Notes under the pieces: model-generated
What the model was told of the DNA's origin: nothing
Databases searched by the model: none
What the model saw: the letters and a program-made list of their open reading frames with translations, nothing else
Assembly (NCBI RefSeq): GCF_041431135.1
Contig: NZ_CP107799.1
Span: forward strand, 1,116,001 to 1,180,000
Direction of reading: 5' to 3'
Length of the DNA stretch: 64,000 bases
Origin: Streptomyces sp. NBC_00554
GTDB lineage: Bacteria; Actinomycetota; Actinomycetes; Streptomycetales; Streptomycetaceae
Part shown: positions 1 through 8,764 of the stretch, one piece after another
How the letters are laid out: every line of letters begins with the position of its first letter
Position numbering within the stretch: position 1 is the stretch's first letter
Made by a program: the position numbers and the translations under genes

Positions 1-739
1 GGCCTGCCTCGGAAAGGTCGAAGACGCGGCCGAGCATCGGCTCGACGCCCGTACTGCGGTAGGGGTGCACGGCCGGGAAGCCGCCCAGGTTGCGCCACAG
101 CGCGATGGACATCGGCTGCCCGTCGGCTTCGAGAGCCAGCGACAGACGGTCCGGGTGATCGTGGACACAGCAGCCGGAAGCGTCCACGACCGCTCCGACC
201 GCGGTGCCGTCGACCGGCCCGAACCGGTCCAGGCGCAGTCCGCAGGGCGCGGGCCAGTTTCCCTCCACCCAGGCGGCGCCCTTCGGCCACGCCCGGTCCA
301 ACAGCGGGGCCGCTTCGGGAAAGAGGCGCGTGCTCGCTCCGTCGCGGGTGTGCACCGACGCGCCGTCGGAGAGGTCGAGCAGGGCATGGGCGGCCCACAC
401 GAAGCGGAAGCCCGGGTCTGCCGTCAGCACGTAGTCGGCCTGGGCTCCGTCGGTGGTGGCGCGGATCGTACGGGTCAGGGTGAAGCGGTCGCAGTGGACG
501 ACGTCGCTGTCCCCTTCTCGCGTCCAGGGCCGTGCCCAGGCGTCGCCGTGGTCCGGGGTGCCGCGGACGGTCGGGATGCACTCCTCAAGGCCGCCCGCGT
601 CCACGAAGGGATCGCCGGGCGACACACCCTCCCGCTCGGGTGCCTCGCGCCGCCACAGCCATTCCCGGCCGGCCGTACGCAGAGACGTCCAACGGCCGCC
701 GTACGCAAGGTCGGTGACGATGTCCAGCGGCACGCTCAC
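1..739 (-). CDS. Aldose 1-epimerase-like protein, partial (C-terminal part lies beyond the left edge)
   Basis: The frame is open from a GTG at 739 to position 1 (about 246 codons) without a stop. The GTG overlaps the stop of the dehydratase upstream in a GTGA arrangement, so the two are probably translated together. The translation is beta-rich and carries a stretch reading FRFVWAAHALL, followed by a segment with HPYRSTGVEPMLGR near the edge, which resembles aldose epimerase/mutarotase-like proteins. Such an enzyme would interconvert sugar anomers and fits the galactose-oxidation genes beside it. The family call rests on resemblance only, and the active-site His and Glu cannot be checked because the gene is cut. 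Confidence 0.55.
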   Translation of the reverse strand, partial: MSVPLDIVTDLAYGGRWTSLRTAGREWLWRREAPEREGVSPGDPFVDAGGLEECIPTVRGTPDHGDAWARPWTREGDSDVVHCDRFTLTRTIRATTDGAQADYVLTADPGFRFVWAAHALLDLSDGASVHTRDGASTRLFPEAAPLLDRAWPKGAAWVEGNWPAPCGLRLDRFGPVDGTAVGAVVDASGCCVHDHPDRLSLALEADGQPMSIALWRNLGGFPAVHPYRSTGVEPMLGRVFDLSEAG

Positions 740-1881
740 CACTCCGCGAAGGAGCCGTCGGGGTGCCGCCACACCGGGTTGCGCCAGGCATGCCCGGTGC
801 GGTCGGCGGCGCGTACGGCGGCTTCGTCGACGGTGATGCCGAGGCCAGGGGCGTCGCTGCGGGCGGCATGGCCATCGACGAACCGGAACGGCTCGGGGTC
901 GACCACGTACGACAGCAGGTCGGCGTCCTTGTTGTAGTGGATGCCGCGGCTCTGCTCCTGGATCAGGAAGTTCGGGGTGGCGAAGGCGACTTGAAGGCTG
1001 GCCGCAAGTGCGATCGGGCCGAGCGGGCAGTGTGGGGCGAGCTGGGCGCCGTATGTCTCGGCGAGCGAGGCGATGCGGTGCACCTCCGAGATGCCGCCGG
1101 CGTGGGACAGGTCCGGCTGGGCGACCGCCACGCCTGCGGCGAGCACGGGCAGGAACTCGGCGCGTCCGTAGAGGCGTTCACCGGTGGCGAGCGGTACGGG
1201 GCTCGCGGCGACCAGCCCTGCCAGCAGATGGCCGTGCTCCGGGAGGACGGGTTCCTCGACGAACAGCGGGTGCAGCGGGGCGAGTTCGGCGAGGACGCGG
1301 CGGGCGCCGGCGGCGGTGAAGCGGCCGTGGAAGTCGACGGCGACATCGCGGTCCGGGCCGAGTGCCTCGCGGGCGGCGGACACGCGGGCGACGATCGCGG
1401 CGGTCTCGGCGGCGGTGGGGACCGGCGACGTGGCTCCGGCGGCGTTCATCTTCACCGCGGTGAAACCCGCCTCGACCTGGGCGGCTATCTGCTCGCTCAG
1501 TTCGGCGGGTTCGTCACCGCCCACCCAGGCGTAGACCCGGACGCGGTCGCGCACCGGGCCGCCGAGGAGGGCGTGCACGGGAGCGCCGTACGTCTTCCCG
1601 GCGATGTCCCACAGGGCCTGGTCGAGGCCGGCGACGGCACTGGAGAGGACCGGGCCGCCCCGGTAGAAGCCGCCCTTGGTCAGCACCTGCCAGTGGTCCT
1701 GGATGCGCAACGGGTCCTGGCCGACGAGGTGTTCGGCCAGGACGTCGACGGCGGCACGGACCACCTCGGCGCGCCCTTCGACGACCGGTTCGCCCCAGCC
1801 GACCACACCGTCGTCGGTCTCGACGCGGCAGAACAGCCAGCGGGGCCGGACCAGGAAGGTCTCGATGCGGGTGATCTTCAC
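736..1881 (-). CDS. Galactonate dehydratase-like enolase-superfamily enzyme
   Basis: This 381-residue protein starts at a GTG (1881) that overlaps the GntR stop codon as GTGA; its N-terminus reads VKITRIETFLVRPRW. It has the mandelate-racemase/enolase fold: an N-terminal capping domain and a barrel with AVDFHGRF (metal Asp), FVEEPV (metal Glu), ATGERLYG (metal Glu) and a late APHCPLGP segment. Length and motifs match D-galactonate dehydratase (about 382 residues), which converts galactonate to 2-dehydro-3-deoxygalactonate. Its place beside two alpha-galactosidases and an SDR supports that role. Other acid-sugar dehydratases of the same subgroup cannot be excluded. Confidence 0.8.
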   Translation of the reverse strand: MKITRIETFLVRPRWLFCRVETDDGVVGWGEPVVEGRAEVVRAAVDVLAEHLVGQDPLRIQDHWQVLTKGGFYRGGPVLSSAVAGLDQALWDIAGKTYGAPVHALLGGPVRDRVRVYAWVGGDEPAELSEQIAAQVEAGFTAVKMNAAGATSPVPTAAETAAIVARVSAAREALGPDRDVAVDFHGRFTAAGARRVLAELAPLHPLFVEEPVLPEHGHLLAGLVAASPVPLATGERLYGRAEFLPVLAAGVAVAQPDLSHAGGISEVHRIASLAETYGAQLAPHCPLGPIALAASLQVAFATPNFLIQEQSRGIHYNKDADLLSYVVDPEPFRFVDGHAARSDAPGLGITVDEAAVRAADRTGHAWRNPVWRHPDGSFAEW

Positions 1882-2657
1882 TGGGAGCGGGAGCCTTCCA
1901 CGGAATCGGAATCGGAAACCGAGCCGGAATCTGATTCGGAGTCGGAGTCGGAGTCGCCGACGCGGTCCAGATCGCGGCCGGCCTGGTCGAGGAGGGCACG
2001 CATCGCGGCCTCGGCGGCCGCCGGGTCCCGGTCGCGTACGGCGTCCAGGACGGCACGGTGGGACGGGACCGGGTCCTCGCTGTGCGGGGAGCTGTGCACG
2101 ATGCGGTCGCGGTGGGCCAGGCCGGACTCGATCACCATCTCCATGCGTTCGAGGAGTTCGTTGTGGGTGGCGGCGAGCAGGGCGCGGTGGAAGGCGAGGT
2201 CGGCCTCGACGGCGTGCGCGGCGTTGCCGTCCCGCTCCCCCATCGCGTCCAGGGCGCCGTCCAGGGCGGCCAGGTCCGCGTCGGTGCGGCGCTCGGCGGC
2301 CAGGCGGACGGCGGCGGGTTCGATGATGGTGCGTACTTCGGCGAGGTTGTGCAGCAGTGCCCGGTCGGAGGCAGTGGTGGAGCCGCCCTCGAACTGCCAG
2401 CGCAGTACGTCGGCGTCGAGCAGGTTCCACTCGGCCCGGGAGCGCACGAAGGTGCCGCGCTTCTGGCGGGCGTCGACCATTCCCTTGGCGGCGAGCACCT
2501 TGAGCGACTCGCGCAGCGCGGTCAGGCTCACGTCCAGCTCGCTCTGCAGCGCCACCAGGTCCAGCGTGGCCCCCTCGGGGATCTCACCGCCCAGGATGCG
2601 GCGGGCGAGGAGTTCCACGGTCTGGCCGTGCACCCCGCGACGGGCATAGGGCGTCAT
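1878..2657 (-). CDS. GntR-family (FadR/FCD type) transcriptional regulator with a Ser/Asp-rich tail
   Basis: The start is the ATG at 2657 (MTPYARRGVHG), preceded by an AGAAAGG ribosome site; the protein is 259 residues. Residues about 10-75 form a winged helix (SELDVSLTALRESLKVLAAKG), and the rest is an FCD ligand-binding domain with conserved acidic and His residues (ADLAFHRALLAATHN). Such proteins bind a sugar acid and repress their own operon, so galactonate is a plausible effector. The gene sits inside the operon, between the SDR and the dehydratase it overlaps by 4 bases. The last 25 or so residues are an unusual Ser/Asp/Glu repeat (DSDSDSESDSG...), made by short tandem repeats in the DNA. 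Confidence 0.85.
   Translation of the reverse strand: MTPYARRGVHGQTVELLARRILGGEIPEGATLDLVALQSELDVSLTALRESLKVLAAKGMVDARQKRGTFVRSRAEWNLLDADVLRWQFEGGSTTASDRALLHNLAEVRTIIEPAAVRLAAERRTDADLAALDGALDAMGERDGNAAHAVEADLAFHRALLAATHNELLERMEMVIESGLAHRDRIVHSSPHSEDPVPSHRAVLDAVRDRDPAAAEAAMRALLDQAGRDLDRVGDSDSDSESDSGSVSDSDSVEGSRSQ
1881..1962. repeat. Short tandem repeats coding the Ser/Asp tail of the GntR regulator
   Basis: The 3' end of the GntR gene consists of repeated six-base units of the form TCGGAG/TCGGAA/TCCGAC. They are translated as alternating Ser with Asp or Glu. FCD-type GntR proteins normally end after the last helix, so this is an added low-complexity tail. It may have grown by replication slippage. 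Confidence 0.7.
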
Positions 2658-2691
2658 GTCGTACAGCCTTTCTGCTGTTGAGGGAGCGTGG

Positions 2692-3465
2692 TCATGCGGA
2701 GGCCTTGACGACGCTCCAGCCGCCGTCCACGACAAGGCTCGTCCCGGTGATGAAGGAGGCCTCGTCGGCGCTGAGGAAGGCGATGGCCGCGGCCACCTCC
2801 TCGGGCGAGCCGAAGCGGCGCACCGCCGTCTCGGCGATGCTGCGTTCCCGGTCCTCGGGCGGGACCCTGTCCCAGGCGGCGGTCAGGACCGGGCCCGGCA
2901 GGACGGCGTTGACGCGTACCTCGGGCCCGTACTCGACGGCGAGTTGGCCGCACAGGGACAGCAGGGCGCCCTTGGAGGCGGCGTAGGCGGGATGGCCGGG
3001 GATGCCCTTGTGCGCGTGGACGGACGAGGTCAGGACGACCGCGCCCCGCCGGTCCCGCAGATCGGGCAGCACGGCCCGGAAGCCGAGGAAGCTGCCGGTG
3101 AGGTTGACGTCGAGCTGCCGCTGCCATGAAGCGAGGGACATCTCGTGGGCGGGGGCGACGTCGACGGTGAAGGCGTTGCTGACGAGGACGTCCACCGGTC
3201 CGAAGGTGTGCGCCGCGGCGACGACCCGGGCCCAGTCCTCCTCGGCCGCGACGTCGGCGACCACGAACCGGGCCCGCCCGCCGTCCTTGCCGATCCGCTC
3301 CGCCACGGCCTCGCCCCTCTCCTCGGACACGTCGGCGAGCACGACGGCGGCTCCTTCCTCGGCGAGGCGTACGGCCGTGGCGGCTCCGATGCCGGAGGCC
3401 GCTCCGGTGACCACGGCCGTGCGGCCGGTGAAACGGGCGCCGTGCCGTCGTACAGGCTGGTCCAT
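2692..3465 (-). CDS. Short-chain dehydrogenase, possible galactose/sugar 1-dehydrogenase
   Basis: This 257-residue classical SDR has the NAD(P)-binding motif TGAASGIG near residue 20, an LVSNAF variant of the usual NNAG motif, a catalytic Ser in LTSSVHAH, and the YAASK catalytic Tyr/Lys pair. It ends with the usual LVVDGGWSV. The ATG at 3465 follows AAGGAG. It lies between the GH36 alpha-galactosidase and the galactonate dehydratase regulator, so oxidation of galactose to galactonolactone is the natural proposal. Substrate cannot be read from an SDR sequence, so that role is inference from context. Confidence 0.8.
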   Translation of the reverse strand: MDQPVRRHGARFTGRTAVVTGAASGIGAATAVRLAEEGAAVVLADVSEERGEAVAERIGKDGGRARFVVADVAAEEDWARVVAAAHTFGPVDVLVSNAFTVDVAPAHEMSLASWQRQLDVNLTGSFLGFRAVLPDLRDRRGAVVLTSSVHAHKGIPGHPAYAASKGALLSLCGQLAVEYGPEVRVNAVLPGPVLTAAWDRVPPEDRERSIAETAVRRFGSPEEVAAAIAFLSADEASFITGTSLVVDGGWSVVKASA

Positions 3466-3514
3466 CGTGGGGTTCTGCTCCTTTGCCGGAGGGACGAGGG
3501 AAACATATGCGGTC

Positions 3515-5575
3515 CTACTGGCGTATCAGCACCACCAGCTCGGCGTCGCGCTCGGCACTCCACGCGAACGGCAGCCCGTAGTGGAGCAGATGGGCTCCGC
3601 TGTACGTCGTCCCCGTCGCGGTGTCGTGGTAGCGCGCCGCCGGGTCCAGGCCCCGCAGCCGCAGCCGGTCGGGCCGTCCGGGCAGAAGTGGGGCCCCGTC
3701 GAGCCGACCGGTGCCGAGCGCGGCGACGACCGTACGGTCGTCGAGGTCGTACTGCACGCCGCAGGTGCTGTCGTCCGGTGTGCCGAGGAGCCGGGCCTCG
3801 CCAAGGTGAATGACGTCCCGCACCTCCTTGTACCGGGCGATCCACCCGGCGGCCTCGGCCCGTTCCTCCGGTGTCCAGGCGCGCAGGTCGGCGCCGATTC
3901 CGAGCACCCCGCAGATGGCGTTGACGAAGCGGAAGGCGAGGCTGCGCGGGCGCGGGTCGAAGACTCCGGGAGCGTCGGTGACCCAGGAGCTCATGACGTG
4001 CGGGGCATGGGCCTGCAGGAAGCCGTGCTGGATGGACAGTCGGTCCAGCGGGGCCGTGTTGTCGCTGGGCCACACCACGTCGGTGCGGGCGATGGTCGCG
4101 TGCTCGATACGTCCGCCGCCGCCCGCGCAGCCCTCGACGGTGACCTCGGGATGGGCGGCGCGCAGGTGGTCCAGGACGCGCAGGTACCCGGCGACATGCT
4201 CCGCGTCCAGGTCGGCACGGCCGGCACCGGGGCGCCCGCGCTCGGTGGGCGGACGGTTCATGTCCCACTTCAGATAGCCGACGGCGTGGTCGGTGAGGAG
4301 CCTGTCGAGCGTGCCGATGACGAAGTCCTGGACGTCGGTCCGGCCCAGGTCGAGCAGCAGTTGGTTGCGGACCAGGCGGGTGGGGCGGCCCTCGATCCGG
4401 TAGACCCACTCGGGGTGTTCGGCGTAGAGGCGGCTCTTCGGGCTGACGGCCTCGGGCTCGACCCACAGGCCGAAGTCCAGCCCCAACGCCCTGACGTCCT
4501 GCACGAATTGGCCGAAGCCCCGAGGGAACGCCGCCGGATCCGGGAACCAGTCGCCCAGCCCCCCGGTGTCGTCGGCCCGCCCGGTGAACCAGCCGTCGTC
4601 GACGACGAACAGTTCGGCGCCGATGTCGGCGGCCAGCTTGGCCAGCTCCAGTTGGCCGGCCGCGTCGACGTCGAAGCCGGTGGCCTCCCAGGAGTTGTAG
4701 AGGACCTTGCGGGGACGATGCAGCCGCTCGCCCGAGAGGTGGCGTTCGTAGCGGTGCCAGACACGGGAGAGGCCGTCGAGGCCGTCGGGGCTGAAGGCGC
4801 AGGCGAGGCGGGGGGTGGTGAGGGTGTCGCCGGGGGCCAGGTGTACGACGCCCTCGTGCGGGACCCGTCCGGCTCGGACGCGCACGCTGCCGCCCGGCTC
4901 GGCCTCCGCGGTGATGTGCCAGTTGCCCGGCCATTCGAGGGCGATGCCGTAGGCGGCCTCCGCCTCCCCGTCCTGTACGGCGAGCCAGGGAGCGTACGCG
5001 TGTCCGGGCGCGCCCTGAAGACTTCCCATGGTGAACGTGCCTCTGGTCAGGTCGAGTTGGGTGCGCTGGAACTCCTGCGACCACTGACCGGTCAGGTACG
5101 TCAGGCGGGCGGTTCCGGTGACGGGGATGTTCACGGCGGCCGAGTCGAGGCGCTCCAGGCGCAGTTCCTCCGTGGCGGTGAACTCGGTCCAGCGCAGGAT
5201 CACGTCCGTGCCCGGGACGGGTTCGTAGCAGAGGACGGTACGCAGGCCAAGCAGCTCGTCGCTGAAGGTGAGGCGCAGCGCGCCCGATTCCTCCTCCGCC
5301 CCGGCGAACTCCCACCACACTCCCGGCGCCTCGTCCGGCCGCGAGGCCAGCAGCTCGGATCCGGTGAACGGCCGTAGCCCGTACGGCAGATACTCGGCGG
5401 GCGCCGCGTCGGCGGGCGTGATGAAGTGCGTACGCCTCGACCGGTCAAGGGCGGACGGGCCGTCCTCGACCCCGAGCGGCCCCCACGCGTCGAGTTCGGC
5501 CCACTGTCCTTCCGGCGACAGGCGCACGGTGTAGCTGGTGTTCTCCGTGCGCAAGGTCCAGCGTTGGTACGTCAC
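3515..5575 (-). CDS. GH36 alpha-galactosidase (cytoplasmic)
   Basis: The start is a GTG (5575) overlapping the permease stop as GTGA, giving 686 residues and no signal peptide. The N-terminal 280 residues are a beta-sandwich and the rest a TIM barrel plus a C-terminal sandwich. The GH36 signatures are present: NSWEATGF near residue 295, VVDDGWF near 324, YLKWDMNR with the nucleophile near Asp438, EGCAGGGGR near 481, and WPSDNTAP with the acid/base near Asp505. It should hydrolyse melibiose- or raffinose-type alpha-galactosides after import by the adjoining ABC system, releasing galactose in the cytoplasm. Confidence 0.93.
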   Translation of the reverse strand: MTYQRWTLRTENTSYTVRLSPEGQWAELDAWGPLGVEDGPSALDRSRRTHFITPADAAPAEYLPYGLRPFTGSELLASRPDEAPGVWWEFAGAEEESGALRLTFSDELLGLRTVLCYEPVPGTDVILRWTEFTATEELRLERLDSAAVNIPVTGTARLTYLTGQWSQEFQRTQLDLTRGTFTMGSLQGAPGHAYAPWLAVQDGEAEAAYGIALEWPGNWHITAEAEPGGSVRVRAGRVPHEGVVHLAPGDTLTTPRLACAFSPDGLDGLSRVWHRYERHLSGERLHRPRKVLYNSWEATGFDVDAAGQLELAKLAADIGAELFVVDDGWFTGRADDTGGLGDWFPDPAAFPRGFGQFVQDVRALGLDFGLWVEPEAVSPKSRLYAEHPEWVYRIEGRPTRLVRNQLLLDLGRTDVQDFVIGTLDRLLTDHAVGYLKWDMNRPPTERGRPGAGRADLDAEHVAGYLRVLDHLRAAHPEVTVEGCAGGGGRIEHATIARTDVVWPSDNTAPLDRLSIQHGFLQAHAPHVMSSWVTDAPGVFDPRPRSLAFRFVNAICGVLGIGADLRAWTPEERAEAAGWIARYKEVRDVIHLGEARLLGTPDDSTCGVQYDLDDRTVVAALGTGRLDGAPLLPGRPDRLRLRGLDPAARYHDTATGTTYSGAHLLHYGLPFAWSAERDAELVVLIRQ

Positions 5576-6420
5576 TTCACCGCCCCCAGGTTGAGCCCGG
5601 CCACGAAGTGCCTCTGGAACCGCAGGAATACGGCCACGGTGGGCACGGCGGCGATGACGGAACCGGCGGCGATCACGTTCCACATCGACACGTACTGTCC
5701 CTGAAGTCCGATGAGGGCCGCGGTGATCGGCATCTTGGTGTCGCTGCGCAGCACGGTGATCGCCCAGAGCAGGTCGTTGAAGATCCAGGTGAAGGACAGC
5801 GCGCTGAGGGCCGCGAGGGCGGGGCGGGTCAGCGGCAGGATGATCCGCCAGAAGATCTGCCAGGGGCCCGCGCCGTCGACGACCGCCGCCTGCTGGATCT
5901 CGGCCGGTATGGAGCGCATGAAGCCGTGCAGGACGAAGACGTAGAAGCCGACGCCGAAGCCGATCTGCACTCCGATCAGCGCGGGCAGGGTGTCGAAGAC
6001 GCCCATCAGCTCGCTGAGCTTGGAGACCGGGATGAGCAGGATCTGCGGCGGGAGCAGATTGCCGCCGAGCATGAGCAGCAACAGGGAGCGACGGAAGGGC
6101 AGTTCGTAGCGGCTGAGTGAGAAGGCGGCCATGGCGGCCAGCGCGAGTGTCACCGCGACGCATGGCAGGGTGACCAGCAGGCTGTTGATCAGGGCGCGCT
6201 GCTGGCCGCCGTCGACCCAGGCCTGGCTGTAGTTGCCGAGGGTGAAGGACTGCGGCCAACTGCCCAGGCCGTGCGCGGCGATGTCGTCGAAGGAGCGCAG
6301 GCTGGTCACCAGGACCAGGGCGATGGGCAGTAGCCACAGGAGGGACAGCGCGCCGGCGCCCAGGTGGAATCCGGCGGTCGCGGCCCGCTTGCGGCGCAGG
6401 GCCGTGGAAGTGGCGGACAT
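5572..6420 (-). CDS. ABC sugar transporter permease (MalG type)
   Basis: This 282-residue inner-membrane protein starts at the ATG at 6420, one base into the stop codon of the preceding permease (TGATG). About six hydrophobic segments are visible, beginning with GALSLLWLLPIALVLVTSL. The EAA loop reads EIQQAAVVDGAGPWQIFWRI, which is the ATPase contact of carbohydrate ABC permeases. It pairs with the MalF-type permease and lipoprotein upstream. No ATPase gene is in the operon, so a shared MsiK-like ATPase elsewhere probably drives it. Confidence 0.93.
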   Translation of the reverse strand: MSATSTALRRKRAATAGFHLGAGALSLLWLLPIALVLVTSLRSFDDIAAHGLGSWPQSFTLGNYSQAWVDGGQQRALINSLLVTLPCVAVTLALAAMAAFSLSRYELPFRRSLLLLMLGGNLLPPQILLIPVSKLSELMGVFDTLPALIGVQIGFGVGFYVFVLHGFMRSIPAEIQQAAVVDGAGPWQIFWRIILPLTRPALAALSALSFTWIFNDLLWAITVLRSDTKMPITAALIGLQGQYVSMWNVIAAGSVIAAVPTVAVFLRFQRHFVAGLNLGAVK

Positions 6421-7355
6421 CAGTCGGCCTCCCGGAACGCGCGGACGAGGTAGGAGCAGATGACGCCGAAGGCCAGCACGAAGATGACGACGGCGAGTGC
6501 GGAGCCGTAGCCAAGGCGCAGGGACTGGAAGGCGGTTGAGTACATGTAGGTGCTCAGCAGTTCGGACGAGTGGTAGGGGCCGCCGCGGGTCAGTGACCAC
6601 ACGACGTCGAAGGAGCGCAGCGAGTCGATGACGATGACGGACAGGACGACGGCGTTGACACTGCGGAGTTGGGGCAGTGTGACGTGGCGGAGGCGTTGCC
6701 AGGCGCTTGCGCCGTCGACCTTGGCCGCCTCGTACAGCGCCGGGTCGATGCCTTTGAGGCCGGCGAGGTAGAGGACCATGACGTAGCCGATCTGGCGCCA
6801 CAGGGCGGGGACGATCACCGCGTACAGGGCGGTGTCCTGGTCGGCGAGCCAGGCGTGGCGCAGGTTGCCCAGGCCGACCGATTCGAGGAGTTGGTTGAGG
6901 ACGCCGTCAGGCTGGTAGACCGCCTGCCAGACGAGGGCGGTGGCGACCAGGGAGAAGACGACGGGCAGGAACAGGGCCGCGCGGTAGAAGCCGACGCCGC
7001 GCCGCTCCTGCTGGAGCAGCAGTGCGGCGGCCAGACCGAGCAGGGCGGACAGGCCGCCGAAGAGCACGAGCCACAGCACGGTGTGGCCGGCCGCGCTGCG
7101 GAAGACCTCGTCGTGGGCCATCTCCCGGAAGTTGTCCAGGCCGACGAACTGCGGTGCGGAGACACCGTCCCAGCGGGTGAGGGCGAGGTAGAAGCCCTGC
7201 ACAGCGGGCCAGAACACCCACACTGCCTCGACGAGGAGCGGGACGAGGACGAACGCGAGCACCAGCGGGGGTGTACGGCGGGGGCCCCCGGTCCGCCTGC
7301 CGCGAGGCGACGGCGGTGCCGGGGACTTCCGGTCGGGCGCGGTCAGAACAGCCAT
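6420..7355 (-). CDS. ABC sugar transporter permease (MalF type)
   Basis: The 311-residue permease has a basic, Pro-rich N-terminus and then about six transmembrane segments, starting with PPLVLAFVLVPLLVEAVWVF. The EAA motif is ALYEAAKVDGASAWQRLRHV. It begins two bases after the binding-protein stop codon and its own stop overlaps the next permease start. Its partners are the lipoprotein upstream and the MalG-type permease downstream, forming an importer for galactosides or related oligosaccharides. Confidence 0.93.
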   Translation of the reverse strand: MAVLTAPDRKSPAPPSPRGRRTGGPRRTPPLVLAFVLVPLLVEAVWVFWPAVQGFYLALTRWDGVSAPQFVGLDNFREMAHDEVFRSAAGHTVLWLVLFGGLSALLGLAAALLLQQERRGVGFYRAALFLPVVFSLVATALVWQAVYQPDGVLNQLLESVGLGNLRHAWLADQDTALYAVIVPALWRQIGYVMVLYLAGLKGIDPALYEAAKVDGASAWQRLRHVTLPQLRSVNAVVLSVIVIDSLRSFDVVWSLTRGGPYHSSELLSTYMYSTAFQSLRLGYGSALAVVIFVLAFGVICSYLVRAFREAD

Positions 7356-7356
7356 G

Positions 7357-8646
7357 TCACGCGTTCCAGATTTTCTCGGCGTCGCGCTGCCAGTCGGTGA
7401 GGATGCTGCCGATCTCCTTCGGCTTGGCCAGGAACTTGGTCAGCGCGGTGTCCGCGGTGGGCTGGAGGGCGTCGCTGGAGTCCCGGTTGAAGAACTGGGT
7501 GATCTCGGCGGCCTCCTCGATGTGCGCGCGGCCCTTCTTGACCAGGGCGGTGCCGGAGTCCTTCGCCTTCGGGTTGCACGGCAGGACGGTGCCCGACGAG
7601 CCCTTGATGTAGATCTCCTGGGACTCGGCGGTGGCGAGGTAGCTCATCAGGTCGACGACCTGGTCGCGGCGGCCGGTGCGGGCGCTGGCGAAGTAGCCGT
7701 CGGTGGGCGCCTCTTCGGCGAGCGGGACCTTCGCGTCGATGATGGGGAAGCGGAAGAAGTCGATGTCGTCCAGGGCGTCCTTGGGCGCCGCGTCGGCGAA
7801 GAAGGTGCCGATGAGCATCATGCCGCTGCGGCCGTTGAGCAGGGAGGTCGTCGCGTCCTGGAAGGCGACGGCGGCGCCGTCCGGGTCGAAGTACGGCAGC
7901 ACCTCCTGCCAGCGGTCGAAGACCTTGCGGACCTCGGGGTCGTCGAACCGGTGCTTCCCGGCCAGGAGTTCGCGGTGGTACTGGGCGCCGTTGATACGGA
8001 TGTCGAGGTAGTCGAACCAGGCCGAGGCCACCCAAGCCGTTCCGCCGCCCGCGCCAAGGCCGATCGGGGCGACACCCTTGCTCTTGAGCTTGTCGCACAG
8101 GTCGAGGAAGTCGTTCCAGCTCTTGGGCTCGCTCACGCCCCACTTGGCGAAGTTGGACTTCCGGTAGAACATGCCCCACCAGTAGTAGGTGGCGGGGACG
8201 AAGACCTTCTTGCCGGAGCTCGCGGTGCACAGCGAGTTCAGCGCCTTGGAGTAGCCCTTGAGGTCGGGCGAGGAGCTCCAGACCTCGTCGAGGTCGAGCA
8301 GCAGGTCCTTCTTGGCGTAGGCGTCCGCCACCGAACCGGGGTACCAGGTGTACACGTCCGGCGGGTTGCCCGAGGTGAGGTACGTCGGCAGCTGGGTGCG
8401 GTAGGTCTCCGCGGCGACCGTGTTGAGGCTGGCGCGCGCGGACCCCTTCTTGGCGAACGCCGCGACGAGGTCCTCCATCGCGGCCTTGGCCTGCGGGGCG
8501 GAGAGGTTGGACTGGAGGGTCACCGCGCCCTTCGAGGAACTCTTGCTGGAGGAGGTGTCGGTGACACAGCCGCTGAGCAGTGCCGTCGTCCCGGCGGCAC
8601 CGAGTCCGGCGAGGAACCGGCGTCGGCTGGACTGGTAGTTCGTCAT
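7357..8646 (-). CDS. Extracellular sugar-binding lipoprotein of the alpha-galactoside ABC importer
   Basis: The chosen start is the ATG at 8646 (MTNYQSSRRRFLAGLG), preceded by AAGGAG; the protein is 429 residues. The N-terminus combines a twin-arginine-like SRRRF with a lipobox LLSGC, so it is probably exported and lipid-anchored. The body resembles family 1 solute-binding proteins (for example SGNPPDVYTWYPGSVADAY and GRSGMMLIGTFFA). It captures the sugar for the two permeases encoded next to it. The AT-rich element at 8751-8764 lies in its promoter region. Confidence 0.92.
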   Translation of the reverse strand: MTNYQSSRRRFLAGLGAAGTTALLSGCVTDTSSSKSSSKGAVTLQSNLSAPQAKAAMEDLVAAFAKKGSARASLNTVAAETYRTQLPTYLTSGNPPDVYTWYPGSVADAYAKKDLLLDLDEVWSSSPDLKGYSKALNSLCTASSGKKVFVPATYYWWGMFYRKSNFAKWGVSEPKSWNDFLDLCDKLKSKGVAPIGLGAGGGTAWVASAWFDYLDIRINGAQYHRELLAGKHRFDDPEVRKVFDRWQEVLPYFDPDGAAVAFQDATTSLLNGRSGMMLIGTFFADAAPKDALDDIDFFRFPIIDAKVPLAEEAPTDGYFASARTGRRDQVVDLMSYLATAESQEIYIKGSSGTVLPCNPKAKDSGTALVKKGRAHIEEAAEITQFFNRDSSDALQPTADTALTKFLAKPKEIGSILTDWQRDAEKIWNA

Positions 8647-8750
8647 GAATGGCTCCTTGTGGATCCCGCGCGGGCGGGGCAGGCCCTCCTGACGGCCGGG
8701 CCCCGCTCGCGCTGATCCAGATTCGCGTGGCACTCACGCCACGTCAAGAA

Positions 8751-8764
8751 TAATTACTAATTTA
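8751..8764. promoter_or_regulatory. AT-rich operator-like element in front of the importer operon
   Basis: TAATTACTAATTTA stands out in a GC-rich background and sits about 105 bases upstream of the binding-protein start, touching the GH27 stop codon. Thirteen of its 14 bases recur at 11019-11032, upstream of the GH27 gene. The flanks are loosely palindromic (AATAATTA / TAATTTATT). A shared repressor site is likely, but which regulator binds it is not shown by the sequence. Confidence 0.6.

Noticed and set aside
3002..5377. Long open frame of about 790 codons on the plus strand
   Set aside because: It lies opposite the GH36 and SDR genes, whose motifs are clear. GC-rich third positions keep antisense frames open, and its translation shows no recognisable domain.
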